Positions 26,842-36,473 of a DNA stretch of 64,000 bases are shown here, piece after piece (the first letter of the stretch is position 1; every line of letters begins with the position of its first letter). This stretch comes from Bacteroidota bacterium (lineage in GTDB: Bacteria; Bacteroidota; Bacteroidia; Bacteroidales; F082): positions 36,255 through 100,254 of the forward strand of contig JAERTD010000038.1 of assembly GCA_016845175.1 (NCBI GenBank), written 5' to 3'. Below the pieces are notes generated by a model, which was given only the letters and a program-made list of their open reading frames with translations, searched no databases and was not told the origin of the DNA. The position numbers were made by a program, and so were the translations under genes.

Positions 26842-29058
26842 ATGTCTAATACGATTGCACCTCAACCCATTAAATTCGGAACCTTCTTAGGCGTATTTAC
26901 CCCAAGTGTACTAACCATCCTGGGAGTCATGATGTACCTCCGATTTGGATGGGTCTTGGGCAATTTGGGTTTACCCTTAACGCTGCTTACCGTTTTTCTT
27001 GCCAGCACCATTACATTTATTACTGGTCTGAGTGCCTCAGCCATATCTACCAATATGAAGGTGGGTATTGGTGGAGAATACTATATGATATCAAGAAGCC
27101 TGGGTATTCAACTGGGTGGCGCCATTGGTATACCCTTGTTTCTGTGCAGAACCTTTAGTTTGACCTTATATGCCTTTGGATTAGCTGAATCAATCGCTCC
27201 GTTTTGGCCGGTAGAGTGGGGTGCTCCTCCTGTTCAATTAATGGCTGCTTTGATTATTCTTTTTGCTACAGCCGTTGCAGGAAAAAGTGCTAGCCTGAGC
27301 TTGAAAATGCAGCTTCCTATCATGGCTGCCGTAGGACTAAGTGTAATTGCTTTAATTATCGGAGTATTATCGGGTGGATTTCAGGCTCCGGAAATGGAAC
27401 CGAATTATCAGCGTTCAGCACCTGAAGGGTTCTGGTTTGTATTCGCTGTATTTTTTCCAGCTGTTACAGGTTTCAGTGCCGGGATTGGGATGAGTGGAGA
27501 TTTAAAAGATTCTAAGAAATCCATCCCCCGGGGAACCATTTTAGCTATTGTAACCGGGGCTCTTATTTATATTGTGATTCTCATCTCATTATCGGTAACC
27601 GCCAAAGTAGATGGAGAAACCATGGCAAGAATTGACACTTCCGCATTACCCATTTGGTCGAAGGTGGCATTTTTGGGTATGGTGTTGGTCTATCCTGGCC
27701 TTTGGGGAGCCATCTTGTCCTCTGCATTTGGAAGTATACTCGGAGGGCCTAGAGTGTTGCAGGCACTTTCTCTGGATAAAATCGCGCCAAAGATATTAGG
27801 ACGTACGAGTAAGACAGGCCAGCCCACCATTGCTACCTGGGTTACTGGTGGTATTGCACTACTGGCAGTTACCCTTGGCGATCTTAATGCCGTAGGTAGA
27901 TGGGTAACGGTGTTTTTTCTAACCTTATATATCGCCATTAATTTAGCCGCCGTAATTGAAAAACTGGTTGGTGATCTTTCATACAGGCCGACCATAAAGG
28001 TTCATTGGCTTATTTCTTTGTTGGGTTGTGTCGGGGCCGGAGTGGTCATGTTTCTCATTAATCCGATAGCCTGTGTCATTGCCATTTCTGTGGAGATAGC
28101 GCTTTACTGGTATCTTAAAAGAAAGGCCTTAAGAAGCAGTTGGGGAGATGTTAGGGCAGGTTTGTGGAGCTCCATAGCCAGAATAGCTTTGATAAAACTA
28201 AAAGAAAAACAATCCATGGCCAGAAACTGGCGCCCCAATATTTTGCTCTTTTCTTCTAATCCTTCCAGGTTGATGAAACTAACCAGAGTTGCCAATTGGT
28301 TCAGTCAAAACAAAGGTATCGTAACTGTGTGCAGAACCTTGGTTGGTGATATTTCAAATACGGATGTAGATACCCGGGAAATACAGCAAAAAATGGAGGA
28401 TGATTTTGCCAATCAGAATATCACCGCCTTTCCTGAAGCTTATGTTGTTCCCAATTTCGAAGAAGGGATCATAGGAATCATTCAAGCCAACGGTTTGGCA
28501 GGCATGCAATCAAATACGGTCATGTTTGGCTGGACCAATGGATCTGATCGCATACAGAGATTATTAAGAATTGTCAGGATTGTTTCATCAATGAACCGAA
28601 ACAGCATTTTAGCCTATGTTCCTGAAACTGAAATGTCTTCAACACATAATATCATCGATGTTTGGTGGCGGGGGATGCAAAAAAATGGTGACATGATGCT
28701 TCTTCTCGCACATTTGCTAAATCTGAATACAGATTGGAGACACGCACGGGTACGCCTGAGAACGATTGTTTCTTCAGAGCCTGAGCAAGAGCCCATGAAA
28801 GAAAAGCTTAGGTCCTTAATAGACGACTCCAGAATCTCTGCTACATGTGATGTTATTTTAAAGAAGACCGAGGAAGATGCTGTAGACCTCATGCATAAAT
28901 CCAGTAAGGATGCTGATCTTGTGTTCTTAGGATTGGCGCTTCCCGAGAAGAATAATGTAGAAGGTTTTGCAGAAAACTTAGATAAACTTGTGGTTGGTTT
29001 TAAATCCACTATTTTGGTAAGAAATGCAGAATCAACCCAGGGTGAGCTTATTGAATAA
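26842..29058 (+). CDS. SLC12-like cation-chloride / amino-acid permease
   Basis: 738 residues. Twelve predicted TM helices occupy about residues 15-430; the N-terminus FGTFLGVFTPSVLTILGVMM then YLRFGWVLGNLG is the APC-superfamily start seen in the Na-K-Cl cotransporter branch. The last about 300 residues are soluble, with a universal-stress-like alpha/beta pattern ending in VVGFKSTILVRNAE. Family members co-transport K, Na or Cl, or act as amino-acid permeases; the ion specificity cannot be read. It has its own leader, with TACATTCG at about 26783 as a possible variant -7. Confident in the fold, not the substrate. Confidence 0.88.
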   Translation: MSNTIAPQPIKFGTFLGVFTPSVLTILGVMMYLRFGWVLGNLGLPLTLLTVFLASTITFITGLSASAISTNMKVGIGGEYYMISRSLGIQLGGAIGIPLFLCRTFSLTLYAFGLAESIAPFWPVEWGAPPVQLMAALIILFATAVAGKSASLSLKMQLPIMAAVGLSVIALIIGVLSGGFQAPEMEPNYQRSAPEGFWFVFAVFFPAVTGFSAGIGMSGDLKDSKKSIPRGTILAIVTGALIYIVILISLSVTAKVDGETMARIDTSALPIWSKVAFLGMVLVYPGLWGAILSSAFGSILGGPRVLQALSLDKIAPKILGRTSKTGQPTIATWVTGGIALLAVTLGDLNAVGRWVTVFFLTLYIAINLAAVIEKLVGDLSYRPTIKVHWLISLLGCVGAGVVMFLINPIACVIAISVEIALYWYLKRKALRSSWGDVRAGLWSSIARIALIKLKEKQSMARNWRPNILLFSSNPSRLMKLTRVANWFSQNKGIVTVCRTLVGDISNTDVDTREIQQKMEDDFANQNITAFPEAYVVPNFEEGIIGIIQANGLAGMQSNTVMFGWTNGSDRIQRLLRIVRIVSSMNRNSILAYVPETEMSSTHNIIDVWWRGMQKNGDMMLLLAHLLNLNTDWRHARVRLRTIVSSEPEQEPMKEKLRSLIDDSRISATCDVILKKTEEDAVDLMHKSSKDADLVFLGLALPEKNNVEGFAENLDKLVVGFKSTILVRNAESTQGELIE

Positions 29059-29335
29059 TATTTGAACAATTGGCCTCCTAATCCTTTGTGAATAAGGACT
29101 GAAAAAATCAAAATATCTAAAATGCCATATGATTTTTAGTTCAGCTATTAGCTGATGCCCTTACTTTTGTTTGGCCCTGGGAGTGTTCATTCTGATTGCT
29201 AAGATCAGCCTTCTTCAGCCGGTGAGGTGGATTTTTATTATATGATCGGTAGATGATGATTTACGCATTAATACGATTTTCAATGAACATGGTATACCAG
29301 AAATTGAAAAGACGTGATTATAAATTGACAAGCCT

Positions 29336-30337
29336 ATGAAACCATTTGTATTTTATTGGAAATTTTTCGACAGCAAAGCAGGAATCAAGTATGTCATCGG
29401 AATACTAATTCTTTATGGACTATCCTTTGCATTGGACTTTACATGGATAGTAGTTGGTATCAGTGCCCTATTGACCTGGATCATGCTGGTTCTCGGAGAT
29501 GGGAAGCGCCAATTGAGGATGACAGCTGCATACCTTGTGGCAGGTTTTGTACTTACTTGGATTAGCAATCTCCTTGCGAACACCTATTGGCCATGGGTGA
29601 TTTTTATGTTTCTTGTGGCTTTTTCCGGAACAGCGCTAGTTCGGTTTGGTGCTGGCTGGTTTATGTTCGGATGGTCATTGATCTATTGGTTTTTACTTAC
29701 CCCGGCGCTCATTCAGATTTCTCAACCCGTGGAGCTTCTCCTGAGTCATCTTCTGGGTGCAGGAAGTGTACTCCTCTTGATCTTGGTGGAACGCTTTGTA
29801 AAACACTGGTCAGGAATCAAAACAGACGTGCAAGATGAGCAAAATGCGGTGAAGACTCCCTGGAAACAAGTTTTGCCTTATGCCCTTATCGTGGCCTTTA
29901 TCGTAGTAATTGGATTGATGGCTGGACATCAATGGCTGAGCTCTGATCCCACATGGATCGCAAATTCAGCCTTCATGATCATCGGTTTTAGCATGATCAA
30001 TACCTGGAAGGCCGGATTAGAGCGTATGTTGGCAGCTCTGTTGGGTATAGTTACTGGGTTTATTCTGGGTGTATTTATCCCAGGAGAAACATTCGGAGTG
30101 CTTTTTATGCTGAGCACTTCTTTTTTGGTCCTGGCATTGTTAAAAGTCAATAATGCCCTAGTCGTATTTTTATTTGTTATAGTAATGAGCTATGGCTGGG
30201 GTCGCATGGATTATGACACTGGCAATGCACTTGCCAATGAAAGAATAATAGCTGAATTTGCTGGCATAGTGCTGGCAGGAGTGGGCATTACTTCCTTGAA
30301 TTATCTGACAAAAGGGTGGACGCGGTTTATGAAGTAA
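29336..30337 (+). CDS. FUSC-like integral membrane protein
   Basis: 333 residues, with about ten predicted TM helices in two blocks separated by a charged stretch (KHWSGIKTDVQDEQNAV, about residues 155-171). The second block starts PWKQVLPYALIVAFIVVIGL and includes TWKAGLERMLAALLGIVTGF, a pattern of the fusaric-acid-resistance FUSC family. FUSC proteins are poorly understood exporters or scaffolds for small acids. No partner adaptor here. The 277-bp gap before it holds a TACTTTTG at 29162-29169 and nothing else I can name. Confidence 0.7.
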   Translation: MKPFVFYWKFFDSKAGIKYVIGILILYGLSFALDFTWIVVGISALLTWIMLVLGDGKRQLRMTAAYLVAGFVLTWISNLLANTYWPWVIFMFLVAFSGTALVRFGAGWFMFGWSLIYWFLLTPALIQISQPVELLLSHLLGAGSVLLLILVERFVKHWSGIKTDVQDEQNAVKTPWKQVLPYALIVAFIVVIGLMAGHQWLSSDPTWIANSAFMIIGFSMINTWKAGLERMLAALLGIVTGFILGVFIPGETFGVLFMLSTSFLVLALLKVNNALVVFLFVIVMSYGWGRMDYDTGNALANERIIAEFAGIVLAGVGITSLNYLTKGWTRFMK

Positions 30338-30362
30338 GGCGACGCAATGAAGATGATGTAGT

Positions 30363-30402
30363 GGAGACCATCACTGCTAGGAAGAATGACGAAGCAGTCT
30401 TT
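30363..30402. repeat. Possible dispersed repeat
   Basis: The text GGAAGAATGACGAAGCAGTC (30380-30399) with flanks resembles a dispersed repeat that I remember from Bacteroidota and other genomes. Identification rests on memory only. The rest of the 30338-30669 gap has no gene I can support apart from the operator and promoter listed separately. Confidence 0.4.
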
Positions 30403-30623
30403 TGTATAATGTTTGTTATACTTACCGTCCCTCAATCAAAAGAGTATTCCCCTCCATAATGCTAGCCGATAAAACATGAACATTAGACCCCACTCGCATG
30501 ACGGGAGCTCTTTGTTATAGGTTACTGTTTCAGGACATGATTGCCATTCTACAAACCACAATAGCTACAGCTGTGTTAGCAAGCATTGCAACCCTCTCTC
30601 TCAACTCAACCCAATTGGTATCT

Positions 30624-30643
30624 AACAGACCGACCAGTCTGTT
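30624..30643. promoter_or_regulatory. TetR-type operator palindrome
   Basis: AACAGAC (30624-30630), six bases, GTCTGTT (30637-30643): perfect 7-bp arms containing the ACCGACCAGT core usual for TetR-family operators. It covers the place where a -33 box would lie for the -7 element at 30658, so binding would block transcription of the tetR-SDR pair. Confidence 0.75.
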
Positions 30644-30657
30644 TAAAATAATTTTAC

Positions 30658-30665
30658 TACTTTTG
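30658..30665 (+). promoter_or_regulatory. -7 promoter element of the tetR-SDR pair
   Basis: TACTTTTG, a match to TAnnTTTG. Only four bases separate it from the ATG at 30670, so the transcript is probably leaderless or nearly so. Confidence 0.65.
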
Positions 30666-30669
30666 CCCC

Positions 30670-31245
30670 ATGAATCAAAAATTCAGAAGAGAAGACATTC
30701 TGGAAAAGGCCACTGAATTATTTGCCTGTAAGGGATATACAGCTCTTGGTATTAATGAAATACTAGTGGCCACAGGTATGTCGAAAGGGGCTTTCTATAA
30801 TGCCTTTAAGAGTAAGGAGCAGCTCTTTATTGAAGTATTGGATTTTTATGCAACCCATGGACTGAATCGCATTGCCCGTAAACTGAAAACAGATCAAAGA
30901 AAAGCCATTAAAAGAATTGAAGATTTCTACTCAGAAATGATCGACATGCAGCTTGCGGTTAACAACCAGGGTTGCTTAATCAATAGTGCCATGGCTGAAA
31001 TGGGTAGCATTAACACTTCCATTACCCAGGCAACATGCAAACACTACAATGACATTATACGTGGGCTGAAGCCAACCGTAGTGGAAGCACAAAAACAAGG
31101 GGACTTAAATGCTTCCATTGATTCAGAAAGGCTTGCTGAGTTGATACATTCCTCATTCTATGGCATATTAAACCGGCAAAAGGGACTTGCTGAAACTGAC
31201 TCCGGAAAAGAACTAATTAGAATTTTACTCACATCACTAAACTAG
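30670..31245 (+). CDS. TetR/AcrR family transcriptional repressor
   Basis: 191 residues. N-terminal TetR helix-turn-helix: ILEKATELFACKGYTALGIN, then EILVATGMSKGAFYNAFKSK (about residues 10-48). The C-terminal ligand domain is of the TetR_C type seen in AcrR-like regulators. It is preceded by a 20-bp palindromic operator and followed 7 bp later by an SDR enzyme, a common arrangement in which the repressor controls itself and the enzyme. The inducer is unknown, possibly a reactive carbonyl or the SDR substrate (inference). Confidence 0.93.
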   Translation: MNQKFRREDILEKATELFACKGYTALGINEILVATGMSKGAFYNAFKSKEQLFIEVLDFYATHGLNRIARKLKTDQRKAIKRIEDFYSEMIDMQLAVNNQGCLINSAMAEMGSINTSITQATCKHYNDIIRGLKPTVVEAQKQGDLNASIDSERLAELIHSSFYGILNRQKGLAETDSGKELIRILLTSLN

Positions 31246-31252
31246 AAAAATC

Positions 31253-32059
31253 ATGTCAGACTTTAAGAAAAAGTATGGTTCCTATGCGCTTATTACTGGT
31301 GGAACCTCAGGTATAGGAGAAGAAATTGCGAAAATTGTTGCCTCAAAAGGCCTAAATATTGTTTTGGTTGCGAGACGCCAAAATTTGTTGGATGAGAAAT
31401 CAGCTGAACTCATCAAGAAGTATGGTATCGAGGTGAAAACCATTTCTGCCGACCTGACCCTGAAGGAGGATTTGGAAAAAGTTTTGAAAGAAACAGCTTC
31501 CCTGGAAATCGGATTGCTTATCCCGAATGCCGCCATTGAAAATCATGGCTTTATGATGGATATCTCACTTGAGAAAGAATTGGCTGCCATACAAATGGAT
31601 ATCACTTCGGTTTTTGTTATGACCCATCATTATGGTAAAAAAATGGCAGATCGTGGCAGGGGAGGAATTTTATTGGTATCAAGTATGATTGGTCATATGC
31701 CCAATCCCTACTTTGCCAATTATGCAGCTATCAAAGCCTATATTGCCAATCTCGGATTCTCCTTAAACTATGAGCTCAACAAAAAAGGGGTGGATGTAAC
31801 GGTGCTTTCTCCTGGTCCAACAGATACACCAATGCTTCAGGGTGCAGGGGATGGAATGGACATCTCTAAAATGCCTATGGCCATTCAAAAACCTGACTAT
31901 GTGGCTCAACTAGCCATCCATGGATTGGGTAAAAAGGCCCATATTATCCCTGGTTTTAAAAACACCATGATGGTAAAAATGAGCAAGATTATGCCCTTAT
32001 CGAAAGCCATAAATTCGGGAGGACAGATGATGGACAAGGTGATGAATACAGGCAAATGA
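31253..32059 (+). CDS. SDR family NAD(P)-dependent oxidoreductase
   Basis: 268 residues. Cofactor motif TGGTSGIGEEIA (15-26), the NAG-like stretch LIPNAAIENHG and catalytic Ser143/Ser144, Tyr157 and Lys161 in YAAIK show a functional classical short-chain dehydrogenase. The VARRQN sequence after strand 2 favours NADPH. Substrate unknown. It starts 7 bp after tetR, in one operon. After its stop, 32060-32319 (260 bp) shows no gene or clear element. Confidence 0.92.
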   Translation: MSDFKKKYGSYALITGGTSGIGEEIAKIVASKGLNIVLVARRQNLLDEKSAELIKKYGIEVKTISADLTLKEDLEKVLKETASLEIGLLIPNAAIENHGFMMDISLEKELAAIQMDITSVFVMTHHYGKKMADRGRGGILLVSSMIGHMPNPYFANYAAIKAYIANLGFSLNYELNKKGVDVTVLSPGPTDTPMLQGAGDGMDISKMPMAIQKPDYVAQLAIHGLGKKAHIIPGFKNTMMVKMSKIMPLSKAINSGGQMMDKVMNTGK

Positions 32060-32319
32060 TATGGGGTACTTATGCATAAATCTTAAGTGAGGGCAGGTAA
32101 AACTATCGGTTTAGCAGTCTATATGAGCAGTATTCATGCTTTCTTGCTGCCTTATTCACATATACTCAATTTGAGAAAATATCCCTGTTTATTTTGTGCC
32201 ACATATTAAGACCGTTCATAATCTATTCTAACTGAAAAAATTATGGACCAGTACTTATAGCAATACCACAAACCCTATCCCTGGCTGAACTTCTCCACTC
32301 CAAAAGCCTGGCTGGTTGG

Positions 32320-35055
32320 TTACAAAATCTGTAACTTTTTACTGTATTGCTGATTGGAAGACTTCAGTACGAGGGTATATATTCCGGGAGGAAGATGGTC
32401 AGTTTGAATTTTATGTGAGTGTGTTCCGGAAGCATAAGTTCCCAGGTATTCCTGATTTACTTCCCTGCCGTTCATATCATAAATCGTCAGACTAATTTCA
32501 GCCTTAGAGTCTGTGGTGAAATCCACCTGCACAGCATGGGTGGCAGGATTAGGGTATGGATCGGAGAGTTTGAGTTGGACCTGGTTAATCTCCTCCACGC
32601 CCACTGGGTCAAAGACAGCATAGAAGACACCCTTACCATGGGTAGCCACAGCAATTAAATTATCTTCATGCCTCACATCCATCATCATAACCACGGCGTT
32701 TCCAATAAGGTCTGCTCCACTCTCTATCCATATGGTTTGTGAACCCATGAGGTCTGATGTGGCAAATAATCCGACTGAAGAACCCACAAAAATATTATCA
32801 TAGGAGGAGCGATTCATCCATTTTACCCAGCGGGTGGATGGTCCCATGCCGCTGCCATCAGGATTCTCTTCAAAATTGCCGCTGATATCCGTCCACGACT
32901 GCCCGCCATCATCGGTATATAATAAGCTTATGACTTCATAATTGGAATAACAAACGATCACCTGATCCGCATCCTGAGGATTGATGGCTATACTGGATAT
33001 ATAGGCTCCTGCAGGCACAATCTGAGGCGTAATATCGGTCACATCGGGATCTTCCACTGCATCATCAATCCGGATAACGGTACCATACTCTGTACCCGCA
33101 TACACAATATCGGCTGGTGAAATGGAAACATCAATGGCGGTATAATGCTCATCAGAACCCACTTCAGTATCATCCAATCGCGTCCAATTGATGGAAGTTT
33201 GTTCCTCTGGTTCATTTTCAAAGGGAATTTCATTCAGGTTGTGGTTTCTGTATAATACACTCTTGGCAGTCACATACATGACTTCCGGCCTGTTGGGATC
33301 CAGTATAAACGGATTGACAAAGAGGTAATCATCCTCACCATTATCCGCAGGATCAATTCTGGTGTAAATGTCATCCTCATAAACGCGAAGAATATATCCA
33401 TTTTGAATGGAAATATAGTACAGTTCCGAGGCATCAACAATAGCACAATAACTTCCATCCCCGGGAACCGGAACCATTTCCCAGTCTGTCATTTCATCAG
33501 AAGTTGTTCCCCAGGAACCCCTGTCCTGTAGTCCGCCAAGGAGATTGATCTCATCCATATTCTCATGATCAAGAGCGATGGTATAAAACTGAGTGGTGGT
33601 GTAATTGTGGTTCATTTCCATCCATACCGGTTCCGGTTGGCTGACATCCAGAATTTTTCTCACACCTCCATCATTTCCAATGAAAACCACATTGTTGTCA
33701 GAGGGTAGAAACCTGATTACATGCTGGTCTACCCAGCTGTTTTCGTAAAGCGGGACCGGTTCATTGTCAAGATCATAACCACCTATAACACTTGTATTAT
33801 CGGAGGTGGTAAATCCATCGGTTGACTTATACAGATTCACCCCGCCCAGAATGATGGTTTCATCGTTGGGTTTAATACCCATACACAAATCATAGGCATA
33901 TTGTGAACTAAAATTATAATCCGGATTGTCAGGAAAATAAGGCAAATTATCGGATAAATCTGTCCATTCTCCAGAGAGGCTGTTGTCATATTTAAACAGA
34001 AAATGGTTGGTCAGTCCATATCCATAACTAAATCCCAGAAAGTAAACCATATTTTCGTCAGAAGGATCAACTTCGATGATGATTCTTCCGTAGGAATCAG
34101 GCGCAAAGGAAGGTGTGATATCCTCGAAATTCAGGCCGTCGTCACTCTTAAAAAACCCGGCATCAGGAGATTCTGATGCAAAAACGGCCTGGGTACTCAT
34201 GCTTGCATACACTGTCCCGTCGGAAGTTATATCAATATTGCTGTGTGTGGACATATCATTATCAAATCTTCCCATGAGCATTGACCAACTATCTCCGCCA
34301 TCCCCAGAAAGCAATACAGCACCGACAGTGGCTGCATATACCCAATCTTCATTCATATTGGGTCCAACAACCAGATTGTGAATAAACTGAAAATTAGATG
34401 CCAAATCCTGTGGCTGGTCTACCATAGTCGATTCCAGTAATTCCCATGATTCACCATTATCTGTGGATTTATAAATGCCATTTCCCCTGTAAATGGCATC
34501 ACCACCACCATCAGCAGAATTGCCTTCAGTTTCTCCTGATCCGGCATACCAGGTATTGGAATGCCCTGACCTGGTATCCTGTGCAATGCAGTTGACACTG
34601 GGGAGATCGTACGTATTAAAGGTGGAGTACCAGCTATACCCCTGATCCACGCTTTTGAATATGCCTCCGGAAACACCACCGGCAATAAGTGTATTTTCGT
34701 CGCCAACATCAATTACCAGTGAACGGGTCCTTCCTCCTGTGTTGCCTGGACCGGCAAAGTTCCAGTTGTCAGAACCAAATTCGGCTGCCACAGGTGATCG
34801 CTGCGATTGAACTTCTTCACGCATGCGTTTGGCAAAGTGTAACTCCTCTTTGCGGATATTATCAGGTATATTTCCCGTTACTGGGTTCTTCAACATATTA
34901 AAGGCATATTCAGCCCTTGCCCTTGGGTTCTCCTTAGTACCTATTTCAAATCCAATGGTATCAGGATTATCATTGTTTTTCACATCAGAAAGGATGAGTA
35001 CTACAACAAAAGCCATAAGTAATGCTGCAGAAATTAATGGTACAGTTTTTTTCAT
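32320..35055 (-). CDS. Secreted sortilin/BNR-type beta-propeller protein with T9SS sorting domain
   Basis: 911 residues. N-terminal signal/anchor MKKTVPLISAALLMAFVVVL. The long middle holds VPS10/BNR-like repeats with Asp-box-type signatures such as GGIFKSVDQGYSWYS, GIYKSTDNGESWELLE, LLSGDGGDSWSMLM and LLYTDDGGQSWTD, which build one or two propellers. The C-terminal LSDPYPNPATHAVQVDF to KLQIL is a type A T9SS sorting domain. Family members include sialidase-like or glycan-processing enzymes and protein-binding propellers, but I see no certain catalytic residues, so enzymatic action is not claimed. The gene diverges from the lipoprotein at 35169; a 23-bp palindrome lies between them. Confidence 0.88.
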   Translation of the reverse strand: MKKTVPLISAALLMAFVVVLILSDVKNNDNPDTIGFEIGTKENPRARAEYAFNMLKNPVTGNIPDNIRKEELHFAKRMREEVQSQRSPVAAEFGSDNWNFAGPGNTGGRTRSLVIDVGDENTLIAGGVSGGIFKSVDQGYSWYSTFNTYDLPSVNCIAQDTRSGHSNTWYAGSGETEGNSADGGGDAIYRGNGIYKSTDNGESWELLESTMVDQPQDLASNFQFIHNLVVGPNMNEDWVYAATVGAVLLSGDGGDSWSMLMGRFDNDMSTHSNIDITSDGTVYASMSTQAVFASESPDAGFFKSDDGLNFEDITPSFAPDSYGRIIIEVDPSDENMVYFLGFSYGYGLTNHFLFKYDNSLSGEWTDLSDNLPYFPDNPDYNFSSQYAYDLCMGIKPNDETIILGGVNLYKSTDGFTTSDNTSVIGGYDLDNEPVPLYENSWVDQHVIRFLPSDNNVVFIGNDGGVRKILDVSQPEPVWMEMNHNYTTTQFYTIALDHENMDEINLLGGLQDRGSWGTTSDEMTDWEMVPVPGDGSYCAIVDASELYYISIQNGYILRVYEDDIYTRIDPADNGEDDYLFVNPFILDPNRPEVMYVTAKSVLYRNHNLNEIPFENEPEEQTSINWTRLDDTEVGSDEHYTAIDVSISPADIVYAGTEYGTVIRIDDAVEDPDVTDITPQIVPAGAYISSIAINPQDADQVIVCYSNYEVISLLYTDDGGQSWTDISGNFEENPDGSGMGPSTRWVKWMNRSSYDNIFVGSSVGLFATSDLMGSQTIWIESGADLIGNAVVMMMDVRHEDNLIAVATHGKGVFYAVFDPVGVEEINQVQLKLSDPYPNPATHAVQVDFTTDSKAEISLTIYDMNGREVNQEYLGTYASGTHSHKIQTDHLPPGIYTLVLKSSNQQYSKKLQIL

Positions 35056-35092
35056 AGTTTTAGTGAGTTTATGGTAGGATCAGACTTTAGTA

Positions 35093-35115
35093 TTATTTAG
35101 ATCAAATCTAAATAA
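35093..35115. promoter_or_regulatory. 23-bp AT-rich inverted repeat between divergent genes
   Basis: TTATTTAGAT, CAA, ATCTAAATAA: perfect 10-bp arms with a 3-bp centre, midway between the propeller gene and the lipoprotein. It could be an operator for both. No U-tract follows, so it is not a simple terminator. Confidence 0.5.
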
Positions 35116-35168
35116 AAATCTTTACATTCGAAGAAACTATGGGTTTTATGTTGCGTAACACAAACCAG

Positions 35169-35645
35169 ATGAAAGCTTTTGCCAAAGGAATACTTATTGT
35201 TATGGCTTCCCTATTTGTGCTGGTTTCTTGCCGGACTTCACAGGAAGTTAGTAGAAATATAATTACTTCCGATTCAGCCTGGTCGCAGCTGTATTTACCG
35301 GGAAGGGCCGAGTCAGAACCCATTACCAATTATGGAATACACTTAAAAAACGAAACAAAACATGAGATAAGCATCATGGCTTTTTGGATAAAGAAAGATG
35401 GGTGGGTGCGTCTGTCTGATTTCATTCTGGACAGTCGTTCGTATTCAGCCTCCACACCTGCTCAAATAAATGCCAATGATCAAAAGAACGCCATCTTTAG
35501 CCTGAGTTCTCAGAACACAGCTTTTCAGGAACTCCCGCTAAAGAACTTTGATGGAGACCTGTTAGTGGAAATTCAATGGAAAGGTAAACTTCATTATGTG
35601 AACCCCGGAGAGCTGAAAGTCTTGCCCCCCAAACGAGGGTTTTAG
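35169..35645 (+). CDS. Lipoprotein of unknown function
   Basis: 158 residues from ATG 35169; ATGs 10 and 7 codons earlier (35139, 35148) exist but the signal sequence MKAFAKGILIVMASLFVLVS begins here. Lipobox VLVSC, lipid Cys about residue 21. The mature chain is a beta-rich domain without a family I can name. TACATTCG near 35125 may be a variant -7 element. Single gene; after it, 35646-36025 (380 bp) holds only a dispersed repeat. Confidence 0.7.
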   Translation: MKAFAKGILIVMASLFVLVSCRTSQEVSRNIITSDSAWSQLYLPGRAESEPITNYGIHLKNETKHEISIMAFWIKKDGWVRLSDFILDSRSYSASTPAQINANDQKNAIFSLSSQNTAFQELPLKNFDGDLLVEIQWKGKLHYVNPGELKVLPPKRGF

Positions 35646-35863
35646 GACTAAAGGGATGTTTAATATGAACCTCTTTTTACACTCCTTTTTTTGCGCGAAT
35701 GCTAAGTGTGACCGGAGGTAAGTTTATTAGTTACTAGTTATTTGCTATATGAATGGCATTATCCGGGATTGCCCTTTCCATAATCCATTGACCATAATCA
35801 ATCAACATTCCACCAATTCCTGACCAATAGGACAGGGCAACTGTTGATGTATTGGACTAAAAT

Positions 35864-35938
35864 TGTCATTTCGAAGGCGGTCCGACTGAAGCAATGAAAC
35901 AGTGAAACAATTGAACAATAGCAAGCATAGCCACAGTG
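35864..35938. repeat. Dispersed intergenic repeat, copy A
   Basis: Two modules: TGTCATTTCGA with following bases (35864-35890) and CAATGAAACAGTGAAACAAT (35892-35911) running to the CCACAGTG at about 35938. The second module returns at 36844. Such modules are, from memory, typical of Bacteroidota intergenic repeats. Confidence 0.65.
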
Positions 35939-36013
35939 AAAGCAATAAACCTTACCTTTATACTGGTTTTGGTCGATTGCATAAACTGTTCTAATGAATA
36001 CTTGGTATGACGT

Positions 36014-36020
36014 AAAGGAG
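36014..36020 (+). promoter_or_regulatory. Shine-Dalgarno-like site before the 118-residue gene
   Basis: AAAGGAG, five bases before ATG 36026. It stands out because most genes here lack such a site, and it supports this short hypothetical gene. Confidence 0.6.
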
Positions 36021-36025
36021 AAAAA

Positions 36026-36382
36026 ATGGATAAGCTTATTCTAAATAAAAAACCAAAAATGGAATTCCATTTTCTTAACAATGGGTTTCAGTTCATTGAT
36101 GGTCACACAGAAGAGAATTCAGATTTTTATTCCTATCATGATTTGCAATCAGTTGAATTAAACAGCGTTTGGTTTCCCAGACTGGCCCAATGGTTAAGAG
36201 TGATCACATGGGTTCTCAATGGTGTTCCCTATTTTCCTGATGCAGAATCCTATAAAAAAGCCAGTCTCATTATACATTTTAGAAATACGAAACTTAACAT
36301 ATGGTTGACTAATTCGTATATGGCTAAACAAGCAAAAAAGCTGGCGGACTTATTAGCTGAGAAAACTACATACAACAATTGA
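36026..36382 (+). CDS. Hypothetical protein, 118 residues
   Basis: No family recognised. The sequence starts MDKLILNKKPKMEFHFLNNG and is mixed alpha/beta, with one hydrophobic stretch RLAQWLRVITWVLNGVPYF (about 52-70) that may be a TM or buried helix, and a C-terminal Lys-rich helix (YMAKQAKKLADLLAEK). It may have a PH-like fold, which is inference only. Preceded by a good ribosome-binding site. It sits between two dispersed repeats with the small membrane gene at 36474, so the two may move as a block. Confidence 0.65.
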   Translation: MDKLILNKKPKMEFHFLNNGFQFIDGHTEENSDFYSYHDLQSVELNSVWFPRLAQWLRVITWVLNGVPYFPDAESYKKASLIIHFRNTKLNIWLTNSYMAKQAKKLADLLAEKTTYNN

Positions 36383-36473
36383 TAACAAGTAGTCGAAACG
36401 CATGAGCTAACACCAGAGCCGGTATAAATCCAGAATCACATCCAATATCAATCCTTAATTATCAATTTGAAAA

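Noticed and set aside
30498..30716. 72-codon frame across the TetR operator and start
   Set aside because: It runs through the operator and promoter and into the tetR gene in another frame.
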